Positions 8,846 through 18,015 of a stretch of 64,000 nt of DNA are shown here, piece by piece. The stretch lies in contig NZ_JBCJKP010000002.1 of assembly GCF_039503195.1 (NCBI RefSeq), forward strand, positions 105,925 through 169,924, written 5' to 3'. Below the pieces are notes generated by a model, which was not told where the DNA came from, made no database searches, and saw nothing but the letters and a program-made list of their open reading frames with translations. The stretch's first letter is position 1. Every line of letters starts with the position of its first letter. Both the position numbers and the translations under genes were made by a program. This DNA comes from Streptomyces mirabilis (GTDB taxonomy: Bacteria; Actinomycetota; Actinomycetes; Streptomycetales; Streptomycetaceae).

Positions 8846-10227
8846 CCTGTCTCCTTCGTGGGTACCCCCGGCTTCAGCCGGGGGGTGAAACGAAGCTCCC
8901 GCGGAGCGGGGCAAGGGGCGGCGATTCGCCGCTAGGCGGACCGCCGTTGTCAGTGGCGTGCACTACGTTGATCACACGAGTTGGAGGGGGTGACTCCATT
9001 GATCCGCGCGTACAAGTTCCTTCTGTATCCGACCATGCGTCAGACCCAGGCGTTGGGCGAGATGCTGCGGGATCACTGCTCCCTCTACAACGGGGCGCTT
9101 GAAGAGAGGCGGTCCGCGTACCGGCACGCGTCGAGGACGACCGTGCGCTACGGCCGGCAGTCCGGACAGCTCAAGGACATTCGGGCGTTCGATCCGGAGC
9201 GTCAGGGCCGGTGGTCTTTCTCCTCGCAGCAGGCGACGTTGCGCCGCCTGGACAAGGCGTTCACCGCGTTCTTCCGCCGCATCAAGTCCGGTGAGGCTCC
9301 CGGCTACCCCAGGTTCCGGGGTGTGCGCCGGTTCGACACGGTGGACTTCCCCAAGGACGGGGACGGCTGCCGGTGGGACTCCACGCCGCACGATCCGCAG
9401 ACCCGTGTCCGCTTCCAGGGCGTCGGGCACGTCAAGGTCAAGCAGCACCGGCCGGTGGCCGGGAAGGTCAAGACCGTTTCCGTCAAGCGTGAAGGGCGCC
9501 GCTGGTACGTGATCCTCACGGCCGACCAGGCACCGCCCGAACCGCTCCCCGCGACCGGAGCCGTGGTCGGTATCGATCTGGGGATCGCCTCGTTTCTGAC
9601 CACCTCCGACGGCCGGCACGTCGACAACCCGCGCCACAGCCGCAACGCCGCGAAAAAGCTGGAGGCAGCGCAACGGGCCCTCGCCCGCAGCAAGCGCGGG
9701 TCGAAGCGACGACGCAAGGCCGTGGAACGCGTCGCCACCCTGCACCGCAAGGTGCGCCGCCAACGCCTCGACCACGCACACAAGACCGCGCTCGGTCTCG
9801 TCCGCGACAACGATCTGATCGCGCACGAAGACCTCAAGATCCGCAACATGAGCAAGGCCCCCGAGCCGCGCCCGAACGGGGACGGAACCTACGCCCCGAA
9901 CGGAGCCGCGGCGAAGGCCGGACTCAACCGAAGCATCGCCGACGCCGGGTGGGGGTGTTCCTCGCGATCCTGGCCGCCAAGGCGGAAGGTGCCGGACGGG
10001 AAGTGATCGCCGTGGATCCCCGCAACACCTCCCGCACCTGCCCCGACTGCGGGCACGTCGCCAAGGAGAACCGGCCTACCCAGGAAAAGTTCCACTGCCA
10101 GGCCTGCGGCCACACCGCACACGCCGACGTCGTAGGGGCTTCCAACGTACTGCGGGCCGGGCTGGCCCGTCGTCAAGCCCAACCAGCTTGACGAGAAGCC
10201 CCCTCGTTCACGAGGGGGAGTAGTCAC
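8846..10227 (+). mobile_element. IS200/IS605-type element carrying only tnpB
   Basis: The left end has a perfect 9-bp hairpin (about 8862-8881, loop TC) and the right end another (10199-10218, loop TC), followed by the end-type sequence GTAGTCAC. There are no terminal inverted repeats across the ends and no tnpA, as in tnpB-only IS1341-like units. The left end abuts the start codon of the epimerase gene and supplies its AAGGAG. Ends were set by comparison with the copies at 47388 and 57519. Confidence 0.8.
8999..10191 (+). pseudogene. tnpB: TnpB RNA-guided nuclease, apparent frameshift
   Basis: TnpB is the Cas12-like nuclease of IS200/IS605 elements. RuvC motifs are present: GIDLGIAS (Asp), LIAHEDLKIRNM (Glu) and AHADVVGASN (Asp). 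The zinc ribbon reads CPDC ... CQAC. The frame breaks at 9950-9956, where a run of five G needs six to read AGWGVFLAILA; the zinc ribbon and last Asp are in the second frame. TTG at 8999 is preferred, with GGAGGGGG upstream, over GTG at 8990. As sequenced the product would lose its third catalytic residue, but a base-call error is likely. Confidence 0.82.
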
Positions 10228-10277
10228 GCGTCCTCGGTTCGTCGGGGCGTTGGGGCGCCGGTTCACGGGATAGCGCC

Positions 10278-10310
10278 GGGCCGGCGCCACCCCACGGGTG
10301 GCGCCGGCCC
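10278..10310 (-). terminator. hairpin downstream of the MFS exporter gene
   Basis: Perfect 13-bp inverted repeat (10278-10290 and 10298-10310) with a 7-base loop, 10 bases after the stop codon of the minus-strand MFS gene. Confidence 0.65.
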
Positions 10311-10319
10311 GGCGCCAGG

Positions 10320-11782
10320 TCAGTGCAGGGGGGCCGGTGCGCTCTCCTGCGCGGGGGCGGCCTGCGCGACGGGGGCGCTCGCGGCGGCGCGCCGGCGGGA
10401 GGGGGCCCCCAGCATGGCGAAGGTGGCGAGGGCCACCGCGGCGGCGCCCACCCACATGGCGGGCACCAGGCCGTCGACGAAGTTGCGCGGTGAGGCGTAG
10501 CCGCCGTTGGCGCTGAAGATGGAGGCGAGCAGGGCCACACCGAGGGCGGCGCCGACCTCGCGGGTGGCGGCGGTGACGCCGGAGGCGATGCCCTGTTCGT
10601 GTTCGGCGACCGAGCCCATGGTGAGGTTCATCAGCGGGGCGTAGAACAGGGCCATGCCGGCGCCGCAGATCATCAGGGAGGGCAGCTGGGCGGCGTAGGA
10701 GACGTCCGGCTTGAGGACGAAGGCCCAATAGACCATGCCGGCGGTCATCATGGCGAGGCCGAGGGTGACCACGGGTTTGCCGCCGATGCGGTCGGAGACC
10801 ATGCCGCCGATGGGGGCGACCACCATTGGCATGGCGGTCCAGGCCAGCAGCCGTACGCCGGCCTGCATGGCGGTGTAGCCCTGGATGTTCTGCAGGAACT
10901 GGGTCATCAGGAAGATCGCGCCGAACATGCCGACCGACATGAGGGCGCCGGCCAGGTTGATCGCGGTGAAGGCGCGGTTGCGGAACATCCGCATCGGCAC
11001 CATCGGGTGTTCGGTGCGGTTCTCCCACACCACGAACAGGGCCATCACGGCGGTGCCGCCGATCAGCGCGCCCAGGACCTGGGGGATGTCCAGCCGTCTC
11101 CGTGGCCCTTGATGAGGCCCAGCACGATGCCGAACAGGCCCAGGCTGGCCAGGGCGGTGCCGACGGCGTCCAGGCGGGAGTGGGCGATGCGGCTCTCGGC
11201 GAGCTTGCGGAAGGACAGCGGGGCAAGGGCCAGGCCGATCGGCACGTTCAGCCAGAAGATCCACTGCCAGGACAGGTGCTCGACGATGGCGCCGCCCACC
11301 AGCGGGCCGGCGGCGATGGACAGTCCGTTGACGGCGCCCCAGATGCCCAGGGCCGCGCCGCGTTTCTCGGCGGGCACGGCGGCGGTCAGCAGGGTCACCG
11401 ACAGCGGCATGATGATGGCCGCGCCGACGCCCTGGACGGCGCGGGCGGCGACGAGTTCGTTGATGCCGGGCGCGAGGGCGGCGGCCGCGGAGGCGGCGGT
11501 GAACAGCAGCAGGCCCAGGCTGAAGACCTTGCGGCGGCCGAAGCGGTCGCCGAGGGCGGCGCCGAACATCATCAGGACCGCGAAGGACAGGGTGTAGGCG
11601 TTGACCGTCCATTCCAGGTCGGTGAGGCTGCCGCCGAGTTTCTCGCGGATGGTGGGCAGCGCCGTGATGATGACGAGGTTGTCCAGTCCCGCCATGAACG
11701 AGGCGAGGCTGGTGGTGAGAATGGCCCAGAAGACCACCCTCCTGGTTTCACCGCCCGGGGATGGGGGGTTGACGGTGCTCAT
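10320..11782 (-). CDS. MFS drug exporter, DHA2 (EmrB/QacA-like) (apparent frameshift)
   Basis: Proton-driven exporter of about 487 residues with some 14 predicted membrane helices. The N-terminal half has the GDRFGRRKVF loop motif and AVQGVGAAIIMP, typical of DHA2. The frame breaks at 11089-11093, where one G is missing (GHGDGW then DIPQVLGALIGG). Both halves are otherwise intact, so the gene is probably whole. The ATG at 11782 is preceded by AGAAAGGAT. It is the first of two DHA2 exporters in the cluster and likely exports the product or a toxic intermediate (inference). Confidence 0.85.
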
Positions 11783-11934
11783 CCGAGCATCCTTTCTGGA
11801 GGCGGGTCGTGCGAGATGCTCATCGCCGTGACCGGTCCGGCCCGCGGCGCCCTGGTGCCCGCGCGCGGGCCGGTACGGCGCCGTCGACGCTACGGACGTC
11901 TGCTCAAGTCCTCCTCGAGTCCCGCTCGGCACAC

Positions 11935-12001
11935 GCGGGCGCGGCGCGGCGCGGCCCGGATACCGGCCACCGGTATCCGGGCCGCGCCGCGCCGCGCCCG
12001 C
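11935..12001 (-). terminator. very long perfect hairpin
   Basis: Arms 11935-11966 and 11970-12001 are a perfect 32-bp inverted repeat with a 3-base loop. It lies just beyond the stop of the SnoaL-like gene at 12016 and upstream of the MFS gene, so it should end the leftward transcript. Confidence 0.75.
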
Positions 12002-12015
12002 GGAGAGGGAGGGGG

Positions 12016-12486
12016 TCAGGCGAGCTGGCGCTGGAAGGTGGCGATGTCGAAGTAGAGGGTCTCGTCGATGAGGACGTCGCCGTCGAAGTGGAAGAAGACG
12101 GCGACGGGGGCGTCGATGGACTTGCCGCGGTTGGGGATGCCGCGCCAGTCGGCCTGCTGCCTGCCGCGGGCCTGTGCCTCGAGGATCACGGCGGTGGGCG
12201 TGTGGTGCACGTGGTGCAGTTCGTGCTCGAGGTCGGGGAAGGCGGCCTTGAGGTCGGCGAAGTAGCCCTTCTTGATGGCTTCTTCGCCGATCAGCGGGCC
12301 CTCTTCGAAGGCCTGGATGCGGTAGACGCCGCCGCGCGGGAAGGTGGCCAGCACGCCGTCGATGTCCCAGGCGATCTCGGCGACCGTGTGCTGCAGGACG
12401 ACCGCCTCGCGCTTCTTGCGCAGTTCGGCGTCGGGCTGCGGGAGATCCGCGCCGGGCAGGGTGAATTCGTGTGCTTCGGTGGCCAT
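12016..12486 (-). CDS. SnoaL-like / NTF2-fold protein
   Basis: 156-residue alpha+beta-barrel protein of the SnoaL/NTF2 superfamily, which contains polyketide cyclases, hydroxylases and isomerases. Supporting segments are EIAWDIDGVLATFP, RGGVYRIQAFEEGPLIGEEAIKKGYFADLKAAFPD split across the usual positions, and FFHFDGDVLIDETLYFD at the C-terminus. The ATG at 12486 is used because GGAGG lies 8 bases upstream; the ATG at 12492 is too close to it. It could cyclise or isomerise the polyketide chain, but the reaction cannot be assigned. A second SnoaL-like gene is at 20367. Confidence 0.78.
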   Translation of the reverse strand: MATEAHEFTLPGADLPQPDAELRKKREAVVLQHTVAEIAWDIDGVLATFPRGGVYRIQAFEEGPLIGEEAIKKGYFADLKAAFPDLEHELHHVHHTPTAVILEAQARGRQQADWRGIPNRGKSIDAPVAVFFHFDGDVLIDETLYFDIATFQRQLA

Positions 12487-12593
12487 GACCATTCCTCCAC
12501 GCATCGGCCGTATGTCGGTTGGGGCCGACGCTAGGGCGCACGGCTCGCTGCGCCCTGGGGTCCGGCTCGAACTCCGGGCCTGCGGCGGTGTGT

Positions 12594-13163
12594 TCAGGCG
12601 GTGGGCTGGAGGGTCGCGGTGTTGCGGGGCGGGCGGTAGGTGGGGCGGTAGCCGCAGGCCAGGGAGAGCGGGGAGAGCAGCAGGCACAGGGCCGTGTCGA
12701 GGGGGTAGGGGCGGCCGGTGACGACGCGGTACTCGTCGCGGAAGGCGAGGGCGAGCAGCGGCATCTGCAGGCGGGGGGTGCCGTCGGGGCGCAGCCGGCC
12801 TTCGTTGGTCAGGCCCCAGAGGGTCTCGAAGACGGTTTCGGTCCGGTAGGCGGGGGTGGTGCGCCAGATGACCCGGGTGGGTTCGGGGCCGGGGTTCCAC
12901 ATGGAGTGGACGGCGCCCGGCGGGATGTAGAAGTCGGCGCCTTGTTCGTACTCGTGCAGGACGCCGTCGAGCTGGAGGCTCAGGCGGCCGCTTTCAAGGC
13001 GCATGTGTTCGGTCTGGCGGGGGTGGTAGTGCTGGGGCGGTTTGATGACGGCGGGGGCGTATTCGACTTCGACTTCGACGAAGGCGCCGTCGGTTTCGGC
13101 GGCGGTGGTCAGGAAGGTGAGCTTGTCCTTGCCGAGGTGGAGGGTGTCTCCGGGGCGTGCCAT
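12594..13163 (-). CDS. cupin-domain protein
   Basis: 189-residue protein with one cupin barrel: motif 1 HYHPRQTEHMRLESG and motif 2 GADFYIPPGAVHSMWNP give a His-rich metal site. The C-terminal third is longer than in minimal cupins and partly hydrophobic (ALCLLLSPLSLACG). Single cupins in antibiotic clusters act as dioxygenases, cyclases or isomerases; none can be chosen here. It is the last gene before the SnoaL-like gene and follows the second MFS gene by 35 bases. Confidence 0.75.
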   Translation of the reverse strand: MARPGDTLHLGKDKLTFLTTAAETDGAFVEVEVEYAPAVIKPPQHYHPRQTEHMRLESGRLSLQLDGVLHEYEQGADFYIPPGAVHSMWNPGPEPTRVIWRTTPAYRTETVFETLWGLTNEGRLRPDGTPRLQMPLLALAFRDEYRVVTGRPYPLDTALCLLLSPLSLACGYRPTYRPPRNTATLQPTA

Positions 13164-13198
13164 GGGCCTCTCCGTGTCTGTCGGGGGCTGGGGGGTGG

Positions 13199-14686
13199 TC
13201 AGGCGGTGCGGGGGCCGGCCGGGGCGGGGGCGGTGTGGTGGCGGGGCAGTCCGAAGTAGGCGGTGAGCAGGTTGAGGACGCCGATGCCGGTGGCGATCCA
13301 GAAGCCGAGGTGGAGGCCGTCCAGCCAGGCCAGGGCGGGGGTGGTGCGGTGGGTGAGTTCGTGGGTGGTGCGGGTCAGGGCGCTGGTGGCGACGGTGGCC
13401 ACGCCGAGGGAGGCGCCGACCTGGAAGGCGGCGACCAGGACGCCGGAGGCGATGCCCTGCTGGCGGGCGGGGATGTCGGAGACGCCGTGCACGTTGACGG
13501 GGATGCCGCAGCACTGCATGGACGCGCCGAGGATGAGCAGGGCGGGCAGCAGGTGCAGCAGGTAGGTGCCGTGCTGCGGGGCCTGGGTGAGCAGGATCAG
13601 GCCGAGGACGGAGCCGGCGGCGCCGGCGAGGTAGACGGGGCGGGGGCCGGCCTTGTGCATGATGCGGGTGGCGGGGGCGGTGACGAGGATGGCGACGACG
13701 CCCAGTGGCAGGAACGCGAACCCGGACCTGAGGGTGGAGTAGCCCAGGGTGCGCTGCAGGTAGTAGCTGCACAGGAAGAGCACGGACGCCTGTACGCCGC
13801 TGGTCAGGACGCGGCCCAGGCCGGCGGTGGCCAGGGAGCGGGTGGCGAACAGGTGCAGCGGCATCAGCGGGTCGGGGGTGCGGCGTTCGATCAGGACGAA
13901 CGCGGCGAGCAGGGCGAGGGAGGCGGCGGCCGGGGCCAGGACGTAGGGCGTGGAGGCGGCGCCGTGGTCCTGGATGTTGACGATGGCGTAGACGAGGGCG
14001 GCCAGGCCCGCGGTGACGGTGACGGCGCCGGCGATGTCGGGACGCGAGCCGCGGATACGGGTCTCGGGGCGGCCCCGGGACAGCAGCAGGACGCCGGCGA
14101 CGGCGACGATCCCGAAGGGCAGGTTGATGTAGAAGATCCAGCGCCAGCTGAGGCTGTCGGTGATCAGGCCGCCGGCGATGACGCCGAGGGTGCCGCCGAG
14201 GCCGGCCAGCGCGGCCCACACGGCGAGCGCGGTGGTGCGTTCGCGGCCCTTGGGGAAGGTGGTGGTGACCAGGGACATCGCGGCCGGTGAGAGGAAGGCG
14301 GCGCCGCAGCCCTGCAGGGCGCGGGCGGCGATCAGCAGGCCGGCGCCCTGGGCGAGTCCGCACAGCAGGGAGGCGGCGGTGAACAGCAGGGCGCCGAGGA
14401 GGAAGGTGCGGCGCCTGCCCCAGCGGTCGGCGGTGCGGCCGCCGAGCAGCATGAGGCCGCCGAAGCACAGGATGTAGGCGGTCAGCACCCATTCGACGGC
14501 GGTGGCGCCGGCCTTGAGGTCGGCCTGGATGGCGGGCAGGGCGAGGTTCACCACGGTGGTGTCGAGGAGCACCATGAACTGGGCGAGGGCGACGAAGACG
14601 AGCAGGCGCCAGCGGCGGGGATCCGCTGCGGCGCCGGCGGGTGCGGTGTCCGTCGTGCGGGGGGCGGCGGTGTGGTCGGTGGTCAT
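13199..14686 (-). CDS. MFS drug exporter, DHA2 (EmrB/QacA-like)
   Basis: 495-residue, 14-helix exporter. Motifs include the helix-1 region LAQFMVLLDTTVVNLALP, the cytoplasmic loop GGRTADRWGRRRTF, and motif C-like LGGTLGVIAGGLITD. It is intact, unlike the exporter at 10320. It lies in the leftward unit with TauD, ligase and cupin genes, which argues that it serves this pathway. The substrate is inferred only from context. Confidence 0.9.
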   Translation of the reverse strand: MTTDHTAAPRTTDTAPAGAAADPRRWRLLVFVALAQFMVLLDTTVVNLALPAIQADLKAGATAVEWVLTAYILCFGGLMLLGGRTADRWGRRRTFLLGALLFTAASLLCGLAQGAGLLIAARALQGCGAAFLSPAAMSLVTTTFPKGRERTTALAVWAALAGLGGTLGVIAGGLITDSLSWRWIFYINLPFGIVAVAGVLLLSRGRPETRIRGSRPDIAGAVTVTAGLAALVYAIVNIQDHGAASTPYVLAPAAASLALLAAFVLIERRTPDPLMPLHLFATRSLATAGLGRVLTSGVQASVLFLCSYYLQRTLGYSTLRSGFAFLPLGVVAILVTAPATRIMHKAGPRPVYLAGAAGSVLGLILLTQAPQHGTYLLHLLPALLILGASMQCCGIPVNVHGVSDIPARQQGIASGVLVAAFQVGASLGVATVATSALTRTTHELTHRTTPALAWLDGLHLGFWIATGIGVLNLLTAYFGLPRHHTAPAPAGPRTA

Positions 14687-14794
14687 GGCTCCCTCTCGGA
14701 TGGATCTGCCTCCCGCCCCCCTTGCCCCTGCTCCTCCTGCTGCTGCTTCTTCTTGCGTTGCGTCGGCGGGGTGGGGGCGGGAGGGGCGGCCCGG

Positions 14795-15703
14795 TCAGGC
14801 GGCGGGTGCCTCGATGTAGCTGAGGGCGTTGTAGATGGTGCGGTGGGGGTCGGTGATGGCGCGCCGGCCGTGCATGACGCGGGTGTTGTCGATGACGGCG
14901 GCGTCGCCGTCCTGCCAGTCGAGGTTCTCGGTGAGGCGGGCGGTCACCTCTTCGACCTCGGCCAGCAGCTGCGGGGACAGGGCGGTGCCGTCGGCGAAGG
15001 TGATGGTGGGCTTCTCGTAGTTGAAGGAGGGGCCCAGGATGCTGTTGGCGAAGGAGGGGCGCGGCCCGAACACGGTGGTGCCGGCCGCGGGGGTGGTGAA
15101 GGAGTAGCGCACCCCGCCGTCGTCCTGCGGCACGATCTCGGTGCCCGGCAACTGGCCTGCCAGCGCGAGGAGTTCTTCGACGCCGATCTCGTCGGCGGGC
15201 TTGGTGCGGCCCAGCAGGTGGTGGGCCATCGCCCGCCACTGCGGCTCGGCGACGTAGCGGCTGTAGACGATGTCCTGGGCCGCGAACGCGGTGCGGGCCC
15301 GGGGGCTGAGGGCGTCCCAGACGCGGTAGCCGTCGCAGACGGTGGTCTGGGAGCCGGAGGAGGCGGCCTTCTCGCAGAAGAACCAGGCGAGGTGGGAGCG
15401 GAAGGGGCTGTTGCCGTTCTCGGTGTGCAGGCCCACCTCGTCGAAGCCGGCGTCGACCTTCTGGGCGACCTCGGAGTAGAAGTCGCGGGCGGGGTCGAGG
15501 GTGGTGGAGGTGGAGGTGTGCTGCACCAGGGCGGTGAAGGCGTCCATGTCCGCGCCGAAGCCGCGCAGCAGCAGGAAGCCGGCCTGGGAGAGCAGGTCGC
15601 GCAGTTCCTTGGGGTCGATGCCGTCGAGGCCGCCGGGGCCCGCGGGTTCGACCAGCAGGCCGCTGCCGGTGCCGTAGGGGGTGGTCTTCACAGCCGTGCT
15701 CAT
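14795..15703 (-). CDS. TauD/TfdA-family Fe(II) oxygenase
   Basis: 302-residue non-heme iron, 2-oxoglutarate-type oxygenase. The metal triad appears as HTE (His93, Glu95) and RVMHGRR (His278), with an Arg-containing HRTIYNALSY segment for the co-substrate. HxE rather than HxD resembles the clavaminate-synthase-like branch. Its start overlaps the stop of the acyl ligase by 4 bases, so both are probably co-translated and may act on the same carrier-bound acyl chain (inference). Possible reactions include hydroxylation, desaturation or oxidative decarboxylation. Confidence 0.85.
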   Translation of the reverse strand: MSTAVKTTPYGTGSGLLVEPAGPGGLDGIDPKELRDLLSQAGFLLLRGFGADMDAFTALVQHTSTSTTLDPARDFYSEVAQKVDAGFDEVGLHTENGNSPFRSHLAWFFCEKAASSGSQTTVCDGYRVWDALSPRARTAFAAQDIVYSRYVAEPQWRAMAHHLLGRTKPADEIGVEELLALAGQLPGTEIVPQDDGGVRYSFTTPAAGTTVFGPRPSFANSILGPSFNYEKPTITFADGTALSPQLLAEVEEVTARLTENLDWQDGDAAVIDNTRVMHGRRAITDPHRTIYNALSYIEAPAA

Positions 15704-17328
15704 GCCTTCTCCTTGGTCTCAGGGGCCGCGGCCGCGGCGGGGGTGGGGGGCTGGTCGAGGACGTGCGCGCGCACGACGTCGCGGCGGGGGCGTCCGGTGA
15801 CGGTGAAGCAGGTGGCGTAGGCGGGGTCGTCCTCGGACATGAGGTGGACGACGGCGGCGCGTTCGATGCCGGAGAGTTTTCGCCGGCCGAAGTCGGTGAT
15901 CTCGCGGCGGGCGGTTGCGGGGTCGAGGCCGGCGTCGATGACGAACAGGCCGTGGACCTGGTCGAGGCCGTCGGCGACGACGGCGGCCTCGCGGACGAAG
16001 CCGAGTTCGCGGTAGCGGGCCTCGACCCATTCGGGGGCCACGTTGCGGCCGCCCGCGGTGATGACGAGGTTCTTCTTGCGTCCGGTGATCCGCAGATAGC
16101 CGTCGGCGTCGATCTCGGCGAGGTCGCCGGTGTGCAGGCGGCCCTGGTCGTCGACGACGACGCTGGAGGGGTCCTCGCGGGTGTAGCCGGCGAACAGGGA
16201 GGTGCTGCGGATGAGGAGTTCGCCGTCGTCGGCGAGTTCGGCGTGCACGTGGTCCAGGGGGCGGCCGACGGTGCCGAAGCGGACGGCGCCGGGGAAGTTC
16301 CAGGACACCACGGAGGAGTTCTCGCTCAGTCCGTAGCCCTCGTGGACGGTCAGTCCGTAGGCGTCGAGGCGCTGGAGGATCTCCGGGGGGACGGGGGCGC
16401 CGCCGCAGGCGATGAAGACCGGCCCGTCGTGTCCGAAGATCCGCCGGTGGCGCTCGGTGACGCTCTCGGCGGGCTGCTGGTCGCACAGGGCGAGGAAGAG
16501 GCCGGCGACGGTGGGCGGCACGACCAGGGCGGTGGGGCGGGCCGCTCGCAGCAGGGTGAGCATGCGGGGGGCGGCGTCGGCGGCGGTGCCGACCAGGGCG
16601 GTGCCCGGCGGCAGGAAGGACACCGAACCGCCTGCCAGGAAGGGCATGTAGAGGCCGGCGACCTGCTCGATGAGGAGGCTGAGCGGGACGATGGACAGGT
16701 AGCGCTCGAAGATCTCCGGGCGGGTGCGGGCGCGCAGTGAGGTGAGGAGTTCGTCCAGGCCGTGCCGGCGGATCTGGACGCCTTTGGGGGCGGAGGTGGT
16801 GCCGGAGGTGTGGATGACCTTGACGATCTGGTCGTGTGCGGGGATCTGCGGGGGCGTGGCGGGGCGGGGTGCGCGGGTAAGGGCGGGCAGGTCGAGGGGA
16901 AGGGCGGGGCAGCCGTCCGGGAGGACGGGCTGGGGGGTGCTGGTGCGCCAGCGGGCCAGGGCGGCTTCGCCCGCGGCGTCGGTGAGGCACAGGTCGGCGC
17001 TCTGCAGGAGGGAGGCGGCCTGCTGGGCGGTGAAGGCGGTGGGGACGGGGATCTCGACGGCGCCGGCGAACAGGGCGGCCAGGTCGGCGGCGACCCATTC
17101 GGGCGAGTTCTCCGCGAGCAGTCCCACCCGGGCCGGCCGGCCCAGCGCCTGGGCCTTTTCCTGGAGTTGGGCGGCCAGGGTGAGGGCGGCGCCGGTCAGG
17201 TCGCGGTAGCTCCAGGCGTCGGGCGCGGAGCCGTCGGCGGCCAGCACGCGGACCATGACGGCGTCGCTGCCGGCCCGCTCCAGGAGCCCCTGGGCGAGAG
17301 AGAGGCGGGTGGGGGTGTCAGGCGGCAC
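15700..17328 (-). CDS. AMP-dependent acyl-CoA/ACP synthetase
   Basis: 542-residue adenylate-forming enzyme of the fatty-acyl ligase type. The P-loop is TSGTTSAPKGV, followed by GYGLSE, TGDLAEIDADGYL and GRKKNLVITAGGRNVAPEWVE in normal order. At the C-terminus the A10 region reads TGRPRRDVV, where most family members have a catalytic Lys; the substitution is noted but not proof of inactivity. It overlaps the hemolysin-family gene by 11 bases upstream and the oxygenase by 4 bases downstream. It probably activates a carboxylic acid for the oxygenase or a carrier protein. Confidence 0.88.
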   Translation of the reverse strand: MPPDTPTRLSLAQGLLERAGSDAVMVRVLAADGSAPDAWSYRDLTGAALTLAAQLQEKAQALGRPARVGLLAENSPEWVAADLAALFAGAVEIPVPTAFTAQQAASLLQSADLCLTDAAGEAALARWRTSTPQPVLPDGCPALPLDLPALTRAPRPATPPQIPAHDQIVKVIHTSGTTSAPKGVQIRRHGLDELLTSLRARTRPEIFERYLSIVPLSLLIEQVAGLYMPFLAGGSVSFLPPGTALVGTAADAAPRMLTLLRAARPTALVVPPTVAGLFLALCDQQPAESVTERHRRIFGHDGPVFIACGGAPVPPEILQRLDAYGLTVHEGYGLSENSSVVSWNFPGAVRFGTVGRPLDHVHAELADDGELLIRSTSLFAGYTREDPSSVVVDDQGRLHTGDLAEIDADGYLRITGRKKNLVITAGGRNVAPEWVEARYRELGFVREAAVVADGLDQVHGLFVIDAGLDPATARREITDFGRRKLSGIERAAVVHLMSEDDPAYATCFTVTGRPRRDVVRAHVLDQPPTPAAAAAPETKEKA

Positions 17329-17971
17329 GGGTGAGCACCCCCTGCTGCGGGCGGTTGCTCAGCAGCCGCATGTCGACCGAGGTGAAGCAGTAGCGGCCGA
17401 TGGCGGCCAGCAGCAGGGTGGACTGCTCGGCGGCCTCGGCGTAGCCGACGACGGGCCGGGTGTCGTAGTAGGAGCCCCAGGCGGCCCGTTCGCCTTCGGG
17501 CAGGCGTTCCGCGCTGGCGTCGGCCAGGGGGTGGAAGACGCAGCCCAGGCGCTGCATGAGGGCGGCGAGCCGGCCGGTCATGGTCATCACCGCGTACGGG
17601 CGGCCCAGGCAGGCCATGATCAGCGGGATCGCCTTGATGATCTCGGCGCCGGCGGCGGGCCGTACCGAGGCGATGGAGCCGATCTGCAGGACCTGGGAGC
17701 GTTTGACGGGGGCGCCCACGGCCCGGGTGATGACGTCTTCGACGGGGGCGTCGAGGTAGCGCTCGAGCAGGATGTTCTCTTCCTCGGGGAAGGACAGGCC
17801 CGCGCAGGCGAGGACTTCCTCCTGGCCGTCGGCGGCGGTCTCGAAGAAGGCGAGGAAGCCGTCCGGGTCGGGCGAGATGCTCGCCTGGTACTGCTTGGCG
17901 AACACCAGCCGGGCAAGGTCCGCGGCGGTCTGCCAGTCCGGGGTGCCGCGCTCGGACAGGGTGATTCTCAT
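17318..17971 (-). CDS. thermostable-hemolysin family protein
   Basis: 217-residue protein matching the thermostable hemolysin (delta-VPH-like) family by overall pattern: FAKQYQASISPDPDGFLAFF near residue 30, ACAGLSFPEEENILLERYLD, and a GNAT-like centre (VLQIGSIASVRPAAGAEI). Despite the name, members in polyketide and fatty-acid clusters are thought to be acyltransferase-fold enzymes. There is no signal peptide. It heads the tightly overlapping trio with ligase and oxygenase, so all three probably serve one step series. The ATG at 17971 follows GGGAG. Confidence 0.7.
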   Translation of the reverse strand: MRITLSERGTPDWQTAADLARLVFAKQYQASISPDPDGFLAFFETAADGQEEVLACAGLSFPEEENILLERYLDAPVEDVITRAVGAPVKRSQVLQIGSIASVRPAAGAEIIKAIPLIMACLGRPYAVMTMTGRLAALMQRLGCVFHPLADASAERLPEGERAAWGSYYDTRPVVGYAEAAEQSTLLLAAIGRYCFTSVDMRLLSNRPQQGVLTRAA

Positions 17972-18015
17972 GTGCTGCGCTCCCTAACAGGGTGGGGTGG
18001 GACGCGGAGGGGGAC

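Noticed and set aside
9889..11226. Large minus-strand frame spanning the TnpB 3' end and the MFS gene
   Set aside because: It is mostly an off-frame reading of the MFS gene joined to antisense TnpB.
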